Source: a virus | Length of the DNA: 25,665 bases | IMG/VR virus record: IMGVR_UViG_3300005526_000025 | Location: 1 to 25,665 of that record | Direction: 5' to 3' (one strand) | Part shown: piece after piece, positions 1-8,256 of the stretch | Numbering within the stretch: position 1 is the first letter of the stretch | Layout: each line of letters starts with the position of its first letter | Translations under genes and position numbers: made by a program | The notes under the pieces: model-generated | Databases searched by the model: none | The model's input: the letters and a program-made list of their open reading frames with translations, nothing else | What the model was told of the DNA's origin: nothing

Positions 1-521
1 GCCAGGATCTCAAGAACTTCACGGCGATTGCCTACCGTGAGAGCCACTGGTCCTCGCCGTGGGTGGTGGACTCCGATGACGTCGGTGGCGGCTTGGTCGG
101 CCTCAACCAGTTGCCGTGGCTCAAGAAGGGCCTCACACCGCCGTACTCCAAGGAGGACATCCTTGATCCGTACGGCAGCGCGGCGATCGCCTACGCCATG
201 TTCAATGGGACCGTTCCCGGCCAGGGCAAGAAAGGCTACGCCCCGTGGACGATGCCCGGTGGCACCTGGCAGACCAGCGTGCCCTTCGACAAGGGTGCTG
301 CTGCGGTGTCTCAAGCTGGCCTCGGTGACATAGGGGACTATGGGGCTTACGGGGCACAGATGGCTGGCGGCCCGACGCTGAACCAGGTCAACTTCCACAA
401 CAGCTTCACCGTCTCGGGTGGTGGCAGCGGCGCTGGGGCGATCGATCTTCGTCGCACTGTGTCAACGATTGCTGACCACTTGGAGACTGAGATGAAGCAG
501 CGACTGGCGAGGACAAGCTGA
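1..521 (+). CDS. Tape-measure-like tail protein with transglycosylase-like segment, C-terminal part
   Basis: This open frame (frame 3) enters from the left edge, so the N-terminus is missing. The first visible residues, AIAYRESHWSSPW then GGGLVGLNQLP, match the lysozyme-like transglycosylase pattern: a catalytic Glu in an A-x-RES context (codon 39-41), followed by a G-L-x-Q motif. The segment DPYGSAAIAYAMF resembles the helix that follows in SLT domains. The last 60 or so residues (VNFHNSFTV, a Gly/Ser linker, then a charged helix ending EMKQRLARTS) look like the end of many phage tape-measure proteins. The inferred role is to set tail length and open peptidoglycan locally during infection. 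The stop overlaps the next start (TGATG). A separate tail lysozyme subunit is the alternative. I am fairly sure of the SLT-like fold and less sure of the tape-measure assignment. Confidence 0.6.
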   Translation, partial: QDLKNFTAIAYRESHWSSPWVVDSDDVGGGLVGLNQLPWLKKGLTPPYSKEDILDPYGSAAIAYAMFNGTVPGQGKKGYAPWTMPGGTWQTSVPFDKGAAAVSQAGLGDIGDYGAYGAQMAGGPTLNQVNFHNSFTVSGGGSGAGAIDLRRTVSTIADHLETEMKQRLARTS

Positions 522-2068
522 TGGTGCAGGGGCTCAAGAACCAGTACCGACCGTCAGCGCTGGCCCCCAACGCCTACGGCTGGGCAGCCTCACCCCGCTA
601 CCAGCAGGCCGATGTGCCCACGGCGTTGATGGACCGACCGGCAGGCGTCACATCGTCGGAGTTCATCCAGCAGTTCGCCTATGAGTGGTACCAGTCGGGA
701 GATCGCCTCGGGTTCGGTGGCCTCGGCTTCTCCAACCCACCGTTCGTCGGTGCTGCGGCCGGGAGGCTGCTGCCCTCGCTGCGGACAGGCTCCATGGAAG
801 GCTTCCCGCCGCGCATCCTGCGTGGCTACATCCGTCGAGCGCAGTTCGACCCTGGGGTGGCCAACATTTCCCAGGCCCGGCTGTACTTCATGTACAACCC
901 GGAGACGATCACCAGGGACTACGTGTCATACCTGGATCAGACAGCGCTCGACCCCTTCAACACGGTGTATCAGAGCGGCAACCTGGTGGCCCCGCCGTCG
1001 ATCCTCGACTTCTCCTTCGAACTGTTCTTCGATCGCCAGGAGGAAGCCACCGCTGCTGACCACCCTGGCGTGTACGTGGACTACCAGTTCTTCGACATGG
1101 TCGTCCGCAATGTGATACCGACGGACCCACAGCAGACCAGTAACACACTGCCTGACAACGGCGTGATGATGGTCAATCCGCGCAACATTACGGTGGTGTT
1201 CTCTCCGCAGTTCACCGTCGAGGGTCGGCCGCTCAACGCCAGGGTGACCTTCGAGAAGTTCACCCACCGGATGGTTCCGATCCGGATGCGCATCGCCCTG
1301 ACGATCCGGGCTGTGTACATGGGTCCGGTGCGGGACATGACCGAGTACAAGGCCGAGGAGTTCGCTGCCGAGGCGGCGATCCCGACCGACGAGATCACCC
1401 GCCCGCCGTTCATCTTCAACATCCAGGATGTGCAGGAGTCTGCGACCGTCCCGCAGACCGGTGACCCGTCCGTCAACACCGACTACAACAACCAGGCCGG
1501 TGTGGCCAACGGTGCCAGCAGCAGAGCGGCGGTGCAGGCGCTCAACTGGGCCGTCAACCATGTCACATCGGCTACCACGTACGCCGGGGCTGGGGCCGGG
1601 TCGGCACGTTACAACCTGCCGACCTCGGCTGACTGCTCCGGCTTGGTGGCAGCGGCATACGTCGGTATCGGTCAGGCGTTCAACCTCGGGTGGCAGAGCT
1701 ATCCCGGTACAGCCGAGATGGACCGCCTCTTCCGGGCCAACAACTTCAAGTACGCGACCAAGTTCATGCTGACCACCGACCTGTGGAACAAGACCGACGC
1801 AGGAGTCGGCCTCCAAGCTGGCGACCTGCTGTTCCGTATCAACCCCTCCGGTGGTGTCGGCCACGTCAAGTTCTTCGTCAGCAAGAACGGCAACAACCTT
1901 CTGTGCTTTGATGCCGCAGGGCACACCGCCACTCCGCAGGTTGGGTATCACACTTCACCGATCTCGGCTCATGCTGACTACAGCTACGCCGTGCGGCCCC
2001 TGCCGATCGGCGGGGACATGTCCTTCAACGCCTTGAACAACCCCAACTCAGGGACCAACGCGCCATGA
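521..2068 (+). CDS. Tail/baseplate adaptor protein fused to NlpC/P60-type peptidase
   Basis: The protein has 515 aa and at least two parts. Residues of about 90-290 contain FMYNPETITRDYVSY, a tract PPSILDFSFELFFDRQEE and a later beta-rich region. This resembles the LysM-adaptor/tail-tube initiator proteins of contractile tails and injection systems (XkdP/Afp7 type). After a linker (about 305-335), residues of about 340-505 look like an NlpC/P60 cysteine peptidase: ADCSGLV gives Cys372, and GHVKFF gives His448 after the typical L-x-AGDLLF strand. The inferred role is to link tube and baseplate hub while carrying a murein endopeptidase that cuts stem peptides. The start ATG overlaps the upstream stop by one base. 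The next gene starts inside its last codons (ATGACC at 2065). The peptidase call is firmer than the exact adaptor family. Confidence 0.72.
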   Translation: MVQGLKNQYRPSALAPNAYGWAASPRYQQADVPTALMDRPAGVTSSEFIQQFAYEWYQSGDRLGFGGLGFSNPPFVGAAAGRLLPSLRTGSMEGFPPRILRGYIRRAQFDPGVANISQARLYFMYNPETITRDYVSYLDQTALDPFNTVYQSGNLVAPPSILDFSFELFFDRQEEATAADHPGVYVDYQFFDMVVRNVIPTDPQQTSNTLPDNGVMMVNPRNITVVFSPQFTVEGRPLNARVTFEKFTHRMVPIRMRIALTIRAVYMGPVRDMTEYKAEEFAAEAAIPTDEITRPPFIFNIQDVQESATVPQTGDPSVNTDYNNQAGVANGASSRAAVQALNWAVNHVTSATTYAGAGAGSARYNLPTSADCSGLVAAAYVGIGQAFNLGWQSYPGTAEMDRLFRANNFKYATKFMLTTDLWNKTDAGVGLQAGDLLFRINPSGGVGHVKFFVSKNGNNLLCFDAAGHTATPQVGYHTSPISAHADYSYAVRPLPIGGDMSFNALNNPNSGTNAP

Positions 2069-2400
2069 CCATCCAAGCAGGCTCCCGCTACGAGCAGGCT
2101 GACCACATCTTCGTGGAGCAGCACTTCTACGACGTCTACGGCCACCCGCTGATGATCGATCAGGACGGGTCGTTCCGCTTCGTGCGGTCCAGCGCTGAGG
2201 CGACCTACCTGCTAAACACGTTGCCGATCCCGCCGCCGCCGCCGAACGAGTACTTCGCCAAGGACGCTGAGCACTTCCCCTTCCTGGCGTTCAAGTTCAC
2301 CGATGACTCGACACGGTGGTGGGAGATCGCAGAGGCCAACCCTTCGGTGTGGTACCCGCTCGACCTCGCACCCGGTGACTACCTGAGGATTCCTGGCTAG
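2065..2400 (+). CDS. LysM-like small baseplate protein (gp53 / tail protein X type)
   Basis: This is a 111-aa protein. Its C-terminal half, AFKFTDDSTRWWEIAEANPSV then YPLDLAPGDYLRIP, matches the pattern shared by LysM-like tail protein X and T4 gp53: a Trp-rich WWxIAEAN helix followed by a PGxxLRIP strand. The N-terminal half has FVEQHFYDVYGHPLMIDQDG and a Pro run (PIPPPPP, residues about 52-58). In contractile tails such proteins bind near the baseplate hub or wedge. It sits between the adaptor/peptidase and the hub gene, the usual place. It overlaps the upstream gene by 4 bases, and its TAG stop shares one base with the next GTG start. LysM folds can also bind peptidoglycan, but context favours a structural role. 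Confidence 0.68.
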   Translation: MTIQAGSRYEQADHIFVEQHFYDVYGHPLMIDQDGSFRFVRSSAEATYLLNTLPIPPPPPNEYFAKDAEHFPFLAFKFTDDSTRWWEIAEANPSVWYPLDLAPGDYLRIPG

Positions 2401-3584
2401 TGAGCATCACCGACATCCTCAGCCAACCGCAGTACCGCTCGACCAAGGGGCGAGTCCCTGTGTTCCGGCCGACGCTCAACGGCGAAGAGTTTGTCGTCAC
2501 CTTCACCAACGCCAAGGTGGCCCTCTCCGAGAAGCAGCACGATGTTGCCATCGTGTCCTGCACCAGCACGGTGTTGACCACGACGGACGGCTTGATCGAT
2601 CAGCCGTTCAGCTTCTACTACGGCCAAGCTCCGCGCACGGAGTTGTTCTGCGGCTACATCGTCGCCGCCACGGTCGATCAGTCAGGGCAGGGCATCCTTA
2701 CGTTCACGATGATCGTCCTCGGTCCTACCAAGGTGATGCAGGAGGGCAAGCCGAGGTTCTGGCTGAACAAGTCGGCGGCCGGTGTGGTGCAGAACCTGGC
2801 GTACACCAGCCTTCTCGGCTACACCGGGCACGCCGATACGCACCTATGGCGCACGTTCTCGCAGACCGACGAGAGCGACTGGACGGCATGTCTCAACGCT
2901 GCAGCGCGTCTCGGCTGGTCGATCTACTCCCGCTACGGCGTGGTGATGTGTTATGACCCTGCCGTGCAGATCAGGGAGAACGGGTCCTACGCCACGCTGA
3001 TGTCCTCCCAGGATGTGGACTTCGACGTCACTGCTGATCGCCGGTTGATCGAGTTCACGCCACAGGAGACGTCGTCCGAGGAACCGAAGAGCTTTGGCCG
3101 CAGGATCGCTTACTTCGGGGCTGAGGGACAGGTGCTGACGGCCTCGCAGTTGGGTGACTTCAAGCAGTACATGTTCCTCACCGGCTTCGTCATCGACAGC
3201 ACCGAGGACGCTCAGGTGTACACCAACGCTCCGCTGTCCAACCCGGACAACTGGAACCAGTCGGCCACGGCACGCATTTGGGGCGACTCGGACATCTACC
3301 CAGGCATGTGCATCGACGTTGTCACAACGAACACGGCGTACCTGCGGAGCAAGTTCGACGGTCGCTGGCTGGTTCGCCAGGTGCAGCACACGATGGACAC
3401 TCAGCAGTACCAGACGATGCTCACCCTCGCCCGGCCGGACAACAAGGTGCAGGTCAGTCAAGCGGCCTACGTCCCGTTCTGGCAGGAGCCGCAGACGACC
3501 TTCAAGGCTCGCCCTGGCCTGTTCATCCAGGACGGTGGCTGGGTGTCAACCGTCACCGACCCGAGAGTCAGGGACACGCTATGA
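2400..3584 (+). CDS. Baseplate hub protein, gpD/gp27-like (late control D type)
   Basis: The protein has 394 aa and starts at GTG 2400 inside the stop of the previous gene. The first 110 residues form a beta-rich domain (FRPTLNGEEFVVTF, then a TTTDGLIDQPFSFYYGQ strand and FCGYIVAATV) that resembles the first barrel of gpD/gp27 hub proteins. The middle contains LNAAARLGWSIYSRYGVVMCYDP, the turn region typical of hub proteins. The C-terminal part contains IYPGMCIDVV and WLVRQVQHTMDTQQYQTMLTLAR, the end of the second barrel. The likely role is a trimeric hub at the tip of the tail tube that holds the spike. Its place between the LysM-like gene and gp25 supports this. A spike or lysozyme domain is not evident, so the spike is either elsewhere or absent. 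Confidence 0.75.
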   Translation: MSITDILSQPQYRSTKGRVPVFRPTLNGEEFVVTFTNAKVALSEKQHDVAIVSCTSTVLTTTDGLIDQPFSFYYGQAPRTELFCGYIVAATVDQSGQGILTFTMIVLGPTKVMQEGKPRFWLNKSAAGVVQNLAYTSLLGYTGHADTHLWRTFSQTDESDWTACLNAAARLGWSIYSRYGVVMCYDPAVQIRENGSYATLMSSQDVDFDVTADRRLIEFTPQETSSEEPKSFGRRIAYFGAEGQVLTASQLGDFKQYMFLTGFVIDSTEDAQVYTNAPLSNPDNWNQSATARIWGDSDIYPGMCIDVVTTNTAYLRSKFDGRWLVRQVQHTMDTQQYQTMLTLARPDNKVQVSQAAYVPFWQEPQTTFKARPGLFIQDGGWVSTVTDPRVRDTL

Positions 3585-3985
3585 GTTGGACCGGACGAGG
3601 CATCGACTTCCCCTTCCGCATCGGGGCCAGTGGGAAGATTACTGAGTGCGGCTCGTACAACGCACTGGTGCGTGCGCAGGTGATCGATGCCGTGATGACC
3701 AACCAAGGTGAGCGGGTGTTCCGTCCTCGCTACGGTTGTGATATCCAGTCGGCGCTGTTCGATCCGTCCGAGGAACTAGTCCGCAAGGACGCCGCCTCGT
3801 ACATCAAGAAGCGCTTGGAGAACTTCGTGTCGCGCAGCATCGTCCAGTCCGTGGACATTGTGGAGGGCGACCCCGGCTCGGTGGTCGTGAACATCCGCTA
3901 CCGCTCGACGCCGTATGCCACGATCTCCAACGTGCAGATCCCGGTGTCCTCTGAGTTCTTGAATCGCCAAGGAGCCATCCAATGA
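3581..3985 (+). CDS. Baseplate wedge protein, gpW/gp25 family
   Basis: This is a 134-aa protein. I chose ATG 3581, which overlaps the upstream stop by 4 bases (ATGA); a longer reading frame upstream lies entirely inside the hub gene. The sequence GRGIDFPFRIGASGKI is followed by a helix (YNALVRAQVIDAVMTNQGERVFRPRYGCDIQSALFDP). This is the diagnostic gpW/gp25 pattern, where the N-Q-G-E-R-x-F-x-P-x-[YF]-G motif is near-invariant. The rest is an amphipathic helix and two strands. In T4-like and P2-like tails, gp25 is a conserved wedge subunit that contacts the sheath. The next gene, baseplate J, starts 4 bases before this stop. Confidence 0.92.
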   Translation: MSWTGRGIDFPFRIGASGKITECGSYNALVRAQVIDAVMTNQGERVFRPRYGCDIQSALFDPSEELVRKDAASYIKKRLENFVSRSIVQSVDIVEGDPGSVVVNIRYRSTPYATISNVQIPVSSEFLNRQGAIQ

Positions 3986-5910
3986 CCGACACAGGCCTCC
4001 TGGTATCCCTCACCGACGAGGATGCCTTCCGATCGAACGTCGTCCTCGACTACACCAGCCGGGACTTCACCGCCATCCGTGCCCAGTTGATCGGCCTGGC
4101 CAGAGGGATGATGCCGGAGTGGGCCTCGGCCGGGGAGACGGGTGACTTCGGCACGCTGCTGCTGGAACTGTTCGCTTACATGGGCGACGTGCTCAACTTC
4201 TACATCGATCGCACGGCCTCGGAGGCGTTCCTCGGGACGGCAGTGCGGCGCCAGAGCGTGCTGTACATCGCGGACATGCTCGGATACGCCCCTATCGGGC
4301 AACAAGCTGCCACCGTGACGCTTGAGTTCACCCTCGACCCCAACGCCGTGGCTGCGGTGACCCTGCCGATCGGGTTGCGTGTCTACAACGACGCAGACAA
4401 CGCCGACGACCTGATCGTCTTCGAAACGAACGAGGCTGTCACCCTCGATCCGTTGGCGCTCCCTCCGATCCTCACGGCCACATGCGTGGCCACCGAGGGC
4501 GTGATGGTCCGTGACGCCCTGCTCGGTGTCAGCCAGGGCGTGCCCAACGGTGAGTTCGTTATCCCCAACAAGGGTGTCGTCTACAACACCGTGAGCATCC
4601 GCTCCAACGAGGCCGGGCAGTCGTTGCCGTGGACCTACGTCAGCGACATCTCCCTGGCCAGGCCGACGCAGGCGGCGTTCACTACGTTCATCGATGACTT
4701 GGAGTCCACGCACATCCTCTTCGGGGACAACGCCGCTGGGCGCATCCCCCCGGTGAACTCCGAGTTGTTCGTCTCCTACCGTTACGGCCAGGGCGTGGAG
4801 GCCAACTCGCTGGCGATGAACACGATCACCTCGATCGCCGCCAGTACTGCCCCTGGTATCGACCTATGGGGCGTCTCGGTGCGCAATCCGTCTTCGCCAC
4901 TTGGTGGGACCGACCCGGAGACGGTGGACGCCATGCGTCAGTCGATCCCTCGGGCTGCGGCGCGGATCAAGAGCCGGGCGGTCACGTTGAATGACTACGC
5001 TGACCTCGCTCTGCAGGTGCCCGGCGTGGCCAAGTCGGTATCACACGGCACGGTGTACACCGCTGTGCACGTCGTCATCGCACCGCAGGACGGTGTCGGT
5101 ACCCCGGCGTCGATGCAGTTGCTCGGGCAACAGGTCGAGGCCTACATGGCTGACAAGGTGATGGTCGGCTCGACGGTCTACGCCGAGCCTGACGACGTCA
5201 ACAAGCTGTGGTTCGACGTGTACATCAGGGTCCTGGTGCACGTCACAGATGGCTTCAACCGTACGGCGGTGCGCCAGCAGGTGGAGTTGCTGATCCGTCA
5301 GGCGTTGGCCTTCAACACGGTGGACTTCGGCACGCGTATCTCCATCGGTCAGATCTATCGCACCACCCTGGCGGTCCAGGGCGTGGACTGGGTGCAGTTG
5401 ATGTGGCTCAACGGTGTGGCCGACGTCCCGGTGCAGACGTCACCGACACAGGCTCCGACCAAGGCGCAGGATCAAGCCATGGCTCCGACTACTGGTAACA
5501 CACCAGTACCGGGAACGGTGAAAGACCTGGACACTCCGCCACTGTTGATCCCACGCATCTACCCGCCGTTGACGACGATCACGGCGACTGTCACGAACAA
5601 AGCTCTGACGACCAACGTGGCAACTCTGACCACGGTATCGGCGCACGGTCTGCCGGTCGGTGCGATCATCTTGGTGGCCGGGGTCGATGCCACCTTCAAC
5701 GGTCAGTACACGATCACTGCTGTGACGAGCACCACGCTGAGCTACGCCAAGGTCGCAACCAACGTCACTTCGGTCGCATCCGGGGGCACCATCACGCAGG
5801 TGGACCCGCATGCTCCCGAAGCAGAGAACGACTTTCCCGGCCTGACCGAGGACGAGCGCACGCACGACGGCCTGTGGGTGTGGGCTGTCGGCGGACTGGT
5901 CGGCACGTGA
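3982..5910 (+). CDS. Baseplate J-like wedge protein with extra C-terminal beta domain
   Basis: The protein has 642 aa. The N-terminus has LDYTSRDFTAIRAQLIGLA and a long helical signature (GDFGTLLLELFAYMGDVLNFYIDRTASEAFL). Residues of about 300-480 carry the J-like core: DAMRQSIPRAAARIKSRAVTLNDYADLALQVPGVAKS, a V-x-I-x-P-x-DG tract, and TAVRQQVELLIRQALAFNTVDFGTRI. This family (gpJ/gp47/T4 gp6) forms the iris-like ring of the baseplate. After a Pro/Thr-rich linker (about residues 485-530) there is an added beta domain (VATLTTVSAHGLPVGAIILV then FNGQYTITAVTSTTLSYA), a module often attached to phage structural proteins. The end (TEDERTHDGLWVWAVGGL) may anchor a tail fibre. It overlaps gp25 by 4 bases. 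Confidence 0.92.
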   Translation: MTDTGLLVSLTDEDAFRSNVVLDYTSRDFTAIRAQLIGLARGMMPEWASAGETGDFGTLLLELFAYMGDVLNFYIDRTASEAFLGTAVRRQSVLYIADMLGYAPIGQQAATVTLEFTLDPNAVAAVTLPIGLRVYNDADNADDLIVFETNEAVTLDPLALPPILTATCVATEGVMVRDALLGVSQGVPNGEFVIPNKGVVYNTVSIRSNEAGQSLPWTYVSDISLARPTQAAFTTFIDDLESTHILFGDNAAGRIPPVNSELFVSYRYGQGVEANSLAMNTITSIAASTAPGIDLWGVSVRNPSSPLGGTDPETVDAMRQSIPRAAARIKSRAVTLNDYADLALQVPGVAKSVSHGTVYTAVHVVIAPQDGVGTPASMQLLGQQVEAYMADKVMVGSTVYAEPDDVNKLWFDVYIRVLVHVTDGFNRTAVRQQVELLIRQALAFNTVDFGTRISIGQIYRTTLAVQGVDWVQLMWLNGVADVPVQTSPTQAPTKAQDQAMAPTTGNTPVPGTVKDLDTPPLLIPRIYPPLTTITATVTNKALTTNVATLTTVSAHGLPVGAIILVAGVDATFNGQYTITAVTSTTLSYAKVATNVTSVASGGTITQVDPHAPEAENDFPGLTEDERTHDGLWVWAVGGLVGT

Positions 5911-5923
5911 GATACCACTTGAT

Positions 5924-5929
5924 AGGAGG
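5924..5929 (+). promoter_or_regulatory. Strong ribosome binding site for the 5936 gene
   Basis: AGGAGG lies 6 bases before ATG 5936, in the 25-base gap after the baseplate J gene. It is a near-perfect Shine-Dalgarno sequence, unlike the overlapping starts around it. It fixes the start and suggests that this tail protein is needed in many copies or is translated independently. Confidence 0.8.
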
Positions 5930-5935
5930 CCCACG

Positions 5936-6589
5936 ATGGGCGCACTGAGTTCCTACCCGCAAGTCACCTCGTTGCTGGGTGCCCACCGTGTCCCACTGGT
6001 CACCAACCCAGGTGTTGCCGGGGGCAACGGGTGGATCAGTGGAACAGATTTCGCCGCCAGCATCCGTGCTCCGGCTGCGGCCCTTCGACCGGCAGGTGTG
6101 CTCGCTGAGTCGGTTCCTCGTCACATCGCCTCTGCTGTCATCACTACGGGGTCGGGGGCGCTGAATCTCATCGCCTTGGGCTTGAGCGCCGGGCAGGTGG
6201 TGACCAACCTGTCGTTCTACTCCCAGGGGACGGCCTTGGACACGCCGACTCACTGGTGGTTCGCTCTGTACGACAGCGCCATGACGTTGCTTCGGCAGAC
6301 TGCCGACCAACTCACCGCAGCGTGGCCAGCGACCACGAAGAAGACTCTGGCGCTGTCCTCCACGTACACGGTGCCGACCACGGGTCTGTACTACGCCGGG
6401 ATCTGTGTGATAGCGAACAACGCGCTCGGACTGGCTGGATGTACGAACCCTGCAGCCGCCATCGCAGCCGAGACACCGGTTCTCTGCGGGAGGTCGAACA
6501 CGGGTCTGACGGGAGGGACTGCGCCTCCCACCGCGACGGCACCGTCTGCCGCAGCTACCACCGGCATCTACTACGTCACTGCAAGCTGA
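5936..6589 (+). CDS. Small tail protein, probably exposed (fibre or receptor-binding accessory)
   Basis: The protein has 217 aa and is rich in Ala, Thr and Gly. I do not know the family. Residues of about 60-175 form a beta-sandwich-like region: a strand pattern GALNLIALGLSAGQVVTNLSFYSQG, THWWFALYDSAMTLLRQTADQ, then TTKKTLALSSTYTVPTTGLYYAGICVI. The THWWFALYD...LLRQTADQ...Y-T-V-P-T-T-G-x-YY pattern is of a type seen in phage tail and fibre proteins. The C-terminus is low-complexity (PPTATAPSAAATTG). It lies between baseplate J and the gpI-like gene, where tail-fibre attachment proteins are common. An unusually good ribosome site precedes it, and its stop overlaps the next ATG. The structural role is inferred from position. 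Confidence 0.55.
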   Translation: MGALSSYPQVTSLLGAHRVPLVTNPGVAGGNGWISGTDFAASIRAPAAALRPAGVLAESVPRHIASAVITTGSGALNLIALGLSAGQVVTNLSFYSQGTALDTPTHWWFALYDSAMTLLRQTADQLTAAWPATTKKTLALSSTYTVPTTGLYYAGICVIANNALGLAGCTNPAAAIAAETPVLCGRSNTGLTGGTAPPTATAPSAAATTGIYYVTAS

Positions 6590-8256
6590 TGTCCGACAGC
6601 GAATGGTGGCCTGACGGGTACGCCAACCCGGCCTTCACCGTTCAGCGGCAGATCTACGGACCGGCGCTGGGCGGTGACTACGTCCGTGGTTCGACGGTGG
6701 CGACGCTGCCCTCGACGGTGTTGCGTTTCCAGACGACCCCCGATCCCAACGTTGCTGACGTACAGAACAAGGCCCTGTTGGTCACCCGGCCGGTGGACTA
6801 CACGTCAGCGGAGATCTTCTGGGGCTGGCCGGATGGCCTGCAGGACAAGTGGACCGAGGTCGCCTTGGTGCGCTCCGGGTTCGGCTCACCGATCACGGTG
6901 AACGACGGTCAGACGGTGTTCCGGGCGAGCAAGACGACGTTCATCAGCATGGAGCACGACATCCTGGTGCCGGGGCCGAGCGTGATCGACACACCGTTGC
7001 AGTCCGGTCAGTGGTACTACTACGCGCTGTTCTTCAAGACGTCACCGCTCGACTGGGTGCTGGGGATGACCAGCAGCGTGGTCATTCCCAGGGACTATCA
7101 CCACGCTGACCATCTGTGGGACACGCTGCCGCCGTTCTACCAGTACACCGACTCCAACATCCGTGAGGGCAACGGCTTCCTGCGCAACTTCCTCAAGATC
7201 TTCGGCTACGAACTGGACGTGTTCCGTGAGTACGTCGAGCAGTGGCAGGAGGTGTATCACATCGACAAATGCCCGATGGCTCTGCTTCGCCACGTGGGCA
7301 CCAACTTCGGGCTGGCCTACCAGCAGGGCATCGGGGACATTCGTAGGCGTGCGCTGATAGCCGCCTTACCGCTGATGCTGCAGATGCGTGGCACGCCGAT
7401 CGCCTTGAAGCAGTCGATCCTGGCCTCCAAGTACGACTGTGACATCACCGAGGGCACCAACCTGATGCTGCTCCCTGATGACTCCGACTTCGCCGGAGGG
7501 ACTGGGAACTGGGCCTCGTTGCACCCCGTGACCGATGCACTGGTGCCGACTGTAGCGACCTATCAGGACGGGAACCTCTACGACGAGGGTGGCAACCTGC
7601 TCTACGACGAGCCGCTCGTTGACATGTTGCTCCCGGAAGGGCCGTTCCCCAAGGCGGTCTTCACGGCGAACGTTGTCTTACCTCCTGTCGGTCAGGGTCG
7701 GGGCACGATGCGCGTCAGTTCAGTGGCCAAGGCTGATGAGACGGCGGACCTGGCCATCGCCTGCGGCGACGGTGTGATCAACGAGAGGGTGATATCCCCG
7801 CTGTACTCCGGAGTACCGGTCGAGCCAGGCTGGCAGTACGGGTTCAGCGTGCAGATCAAGGAGCCGTACCCGTGCGTCACCAACTGCTTTCTCTTCTGGT
7901 TCGGCGCTGGCGGCAAGCCCGGCGACTACCTCAGCCTGTCCTCGGTGACTGCACTGCCTGCGCCTGGTGACACCAACTGGCACACCTACAGCGTGGCCGG
8001 TGCTGCCCCACCTGGTGCCGTCTACCTGGTGCCGGTGATCGCCTTCACCGTTCGCCCATCCACCACTGACCCTGGCGGTGCGTACTACGACATCGCCGGG
8101 GCCATCGTGTATCTGCTCGGCAAGGACAGTGCAGTCGTCGTCGCCGCTCCTGACTCGTATCTCACGCTGGGTGACCCGAGCGAGTTGCTCGGTGACGCTC
8201 AAGCTCCTGGTGCTCCTGGCGGTTTCGTTGAGAAAGTGTTGGGAGATCCGCTGTGA
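6589..8256 (+). CDS. Tail protein gpI-like, with C-terminal carbohydrate-binding-like module
   Basis: The protein has 555 aa. I chose ATG 6589 because it overlaps the previous stop (TGATG); the frame continues upstream but only inside the other gene. Residues of about 160-290 resemble the P2 gpI/phage-tail-like family: HLWDTLPPFYQYTD, GNGFLRNFLKIFGYELDVFREYV, a P-x-x-LLRHVGTNFGL tract, and RRRALIAALPLMLQMRGTPIALKQ. gpI connects baseplate J to the tail fibres. The region after about residue 300 is beta-rich, with a block (FTANVVLPPVGQG, TADLAIACGDG, YGFSVQIKEP, NWHTYSVAGAAP) resembling the jelly-roll of carbohydrate-binding modules. The fusion suggests that the wedge tip itself contacts cell-surface glycans. 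The next gene starts at a GTGA overlap. Confidence 0.75.
   Translation: MSDSEWWPDGYANPAFTVQRQIYGPALGGDYVRGSTVATLPSTVLRFQTTPDPNVADVQNKALLVTRPVDYTSAEIFWGWPDGLQDKWTEVALVRSGFGSPITVNDGQTVFRASKTTFISMEHDILVPGPSVIDTPLQSGQWYYYALFFKTSPLDWVLGMTSSVVIPRDYHHADHLWDTLPPFYQYTDSNIREGNGFLRNFLKIFGYELDVFREYVEQWQEVYHIDKCPMALLRHVGTNFGLAYQQGIGDIRRRALIAALPLMLQMRGTPIALKQSILASKYDCDITEGTNLMLLPDDSDFAGGTGNWASLHPVTDALVPTVATYQDGNLYDEGGNLLYDEPLVDMLLPEGPFPKAVFTANVVLPPVGQGRGTMRVSSVAKADETADLAIACGDGVINERVISPLYSGVPVEPGWQYGFSVQIKEPYPCVTNCFLFWFGAGGKPGDYLSLSSVTALPAPGDTNWHTYSVAGAAPPGAVYLVPVIAFTVRPSTTDPGGAYYDIAGAIVYLLGKDSAVVVAAPDSYLTLGDPSELLGDAQAPGAPGGFVEKVLGDPL

Noticed and set aside
926-1951. Long minus-strand open frame of 341 aa opposite the adaptor/peptidase gene
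   Set aside because: The + strand frame has recognisable tail and peptidase motifs and overlaps its neighbours properly. The minus frame is a low-complexity shadow typical of high-GC coding DNA. The same applies to the minus frames at 8346-9701, 10212-11396 and 3898-4713.
1944-1952. GGTATCACA as a DnaA box
   Set aside because: DnaA boxes read TTATNCACA or TTGTCCACA. This motif lacks the matching spacing and extra C, and its copies are spread through genes rather than clustered.
5487-5509. ACTGGT-AACAC-ACCAGT inverted repeat as an operator
   Set aside because: It is only 6 bp per arm, within the baseplate J linker and far from any promoter, so chance or linker codon bias is a sufficient explanation.
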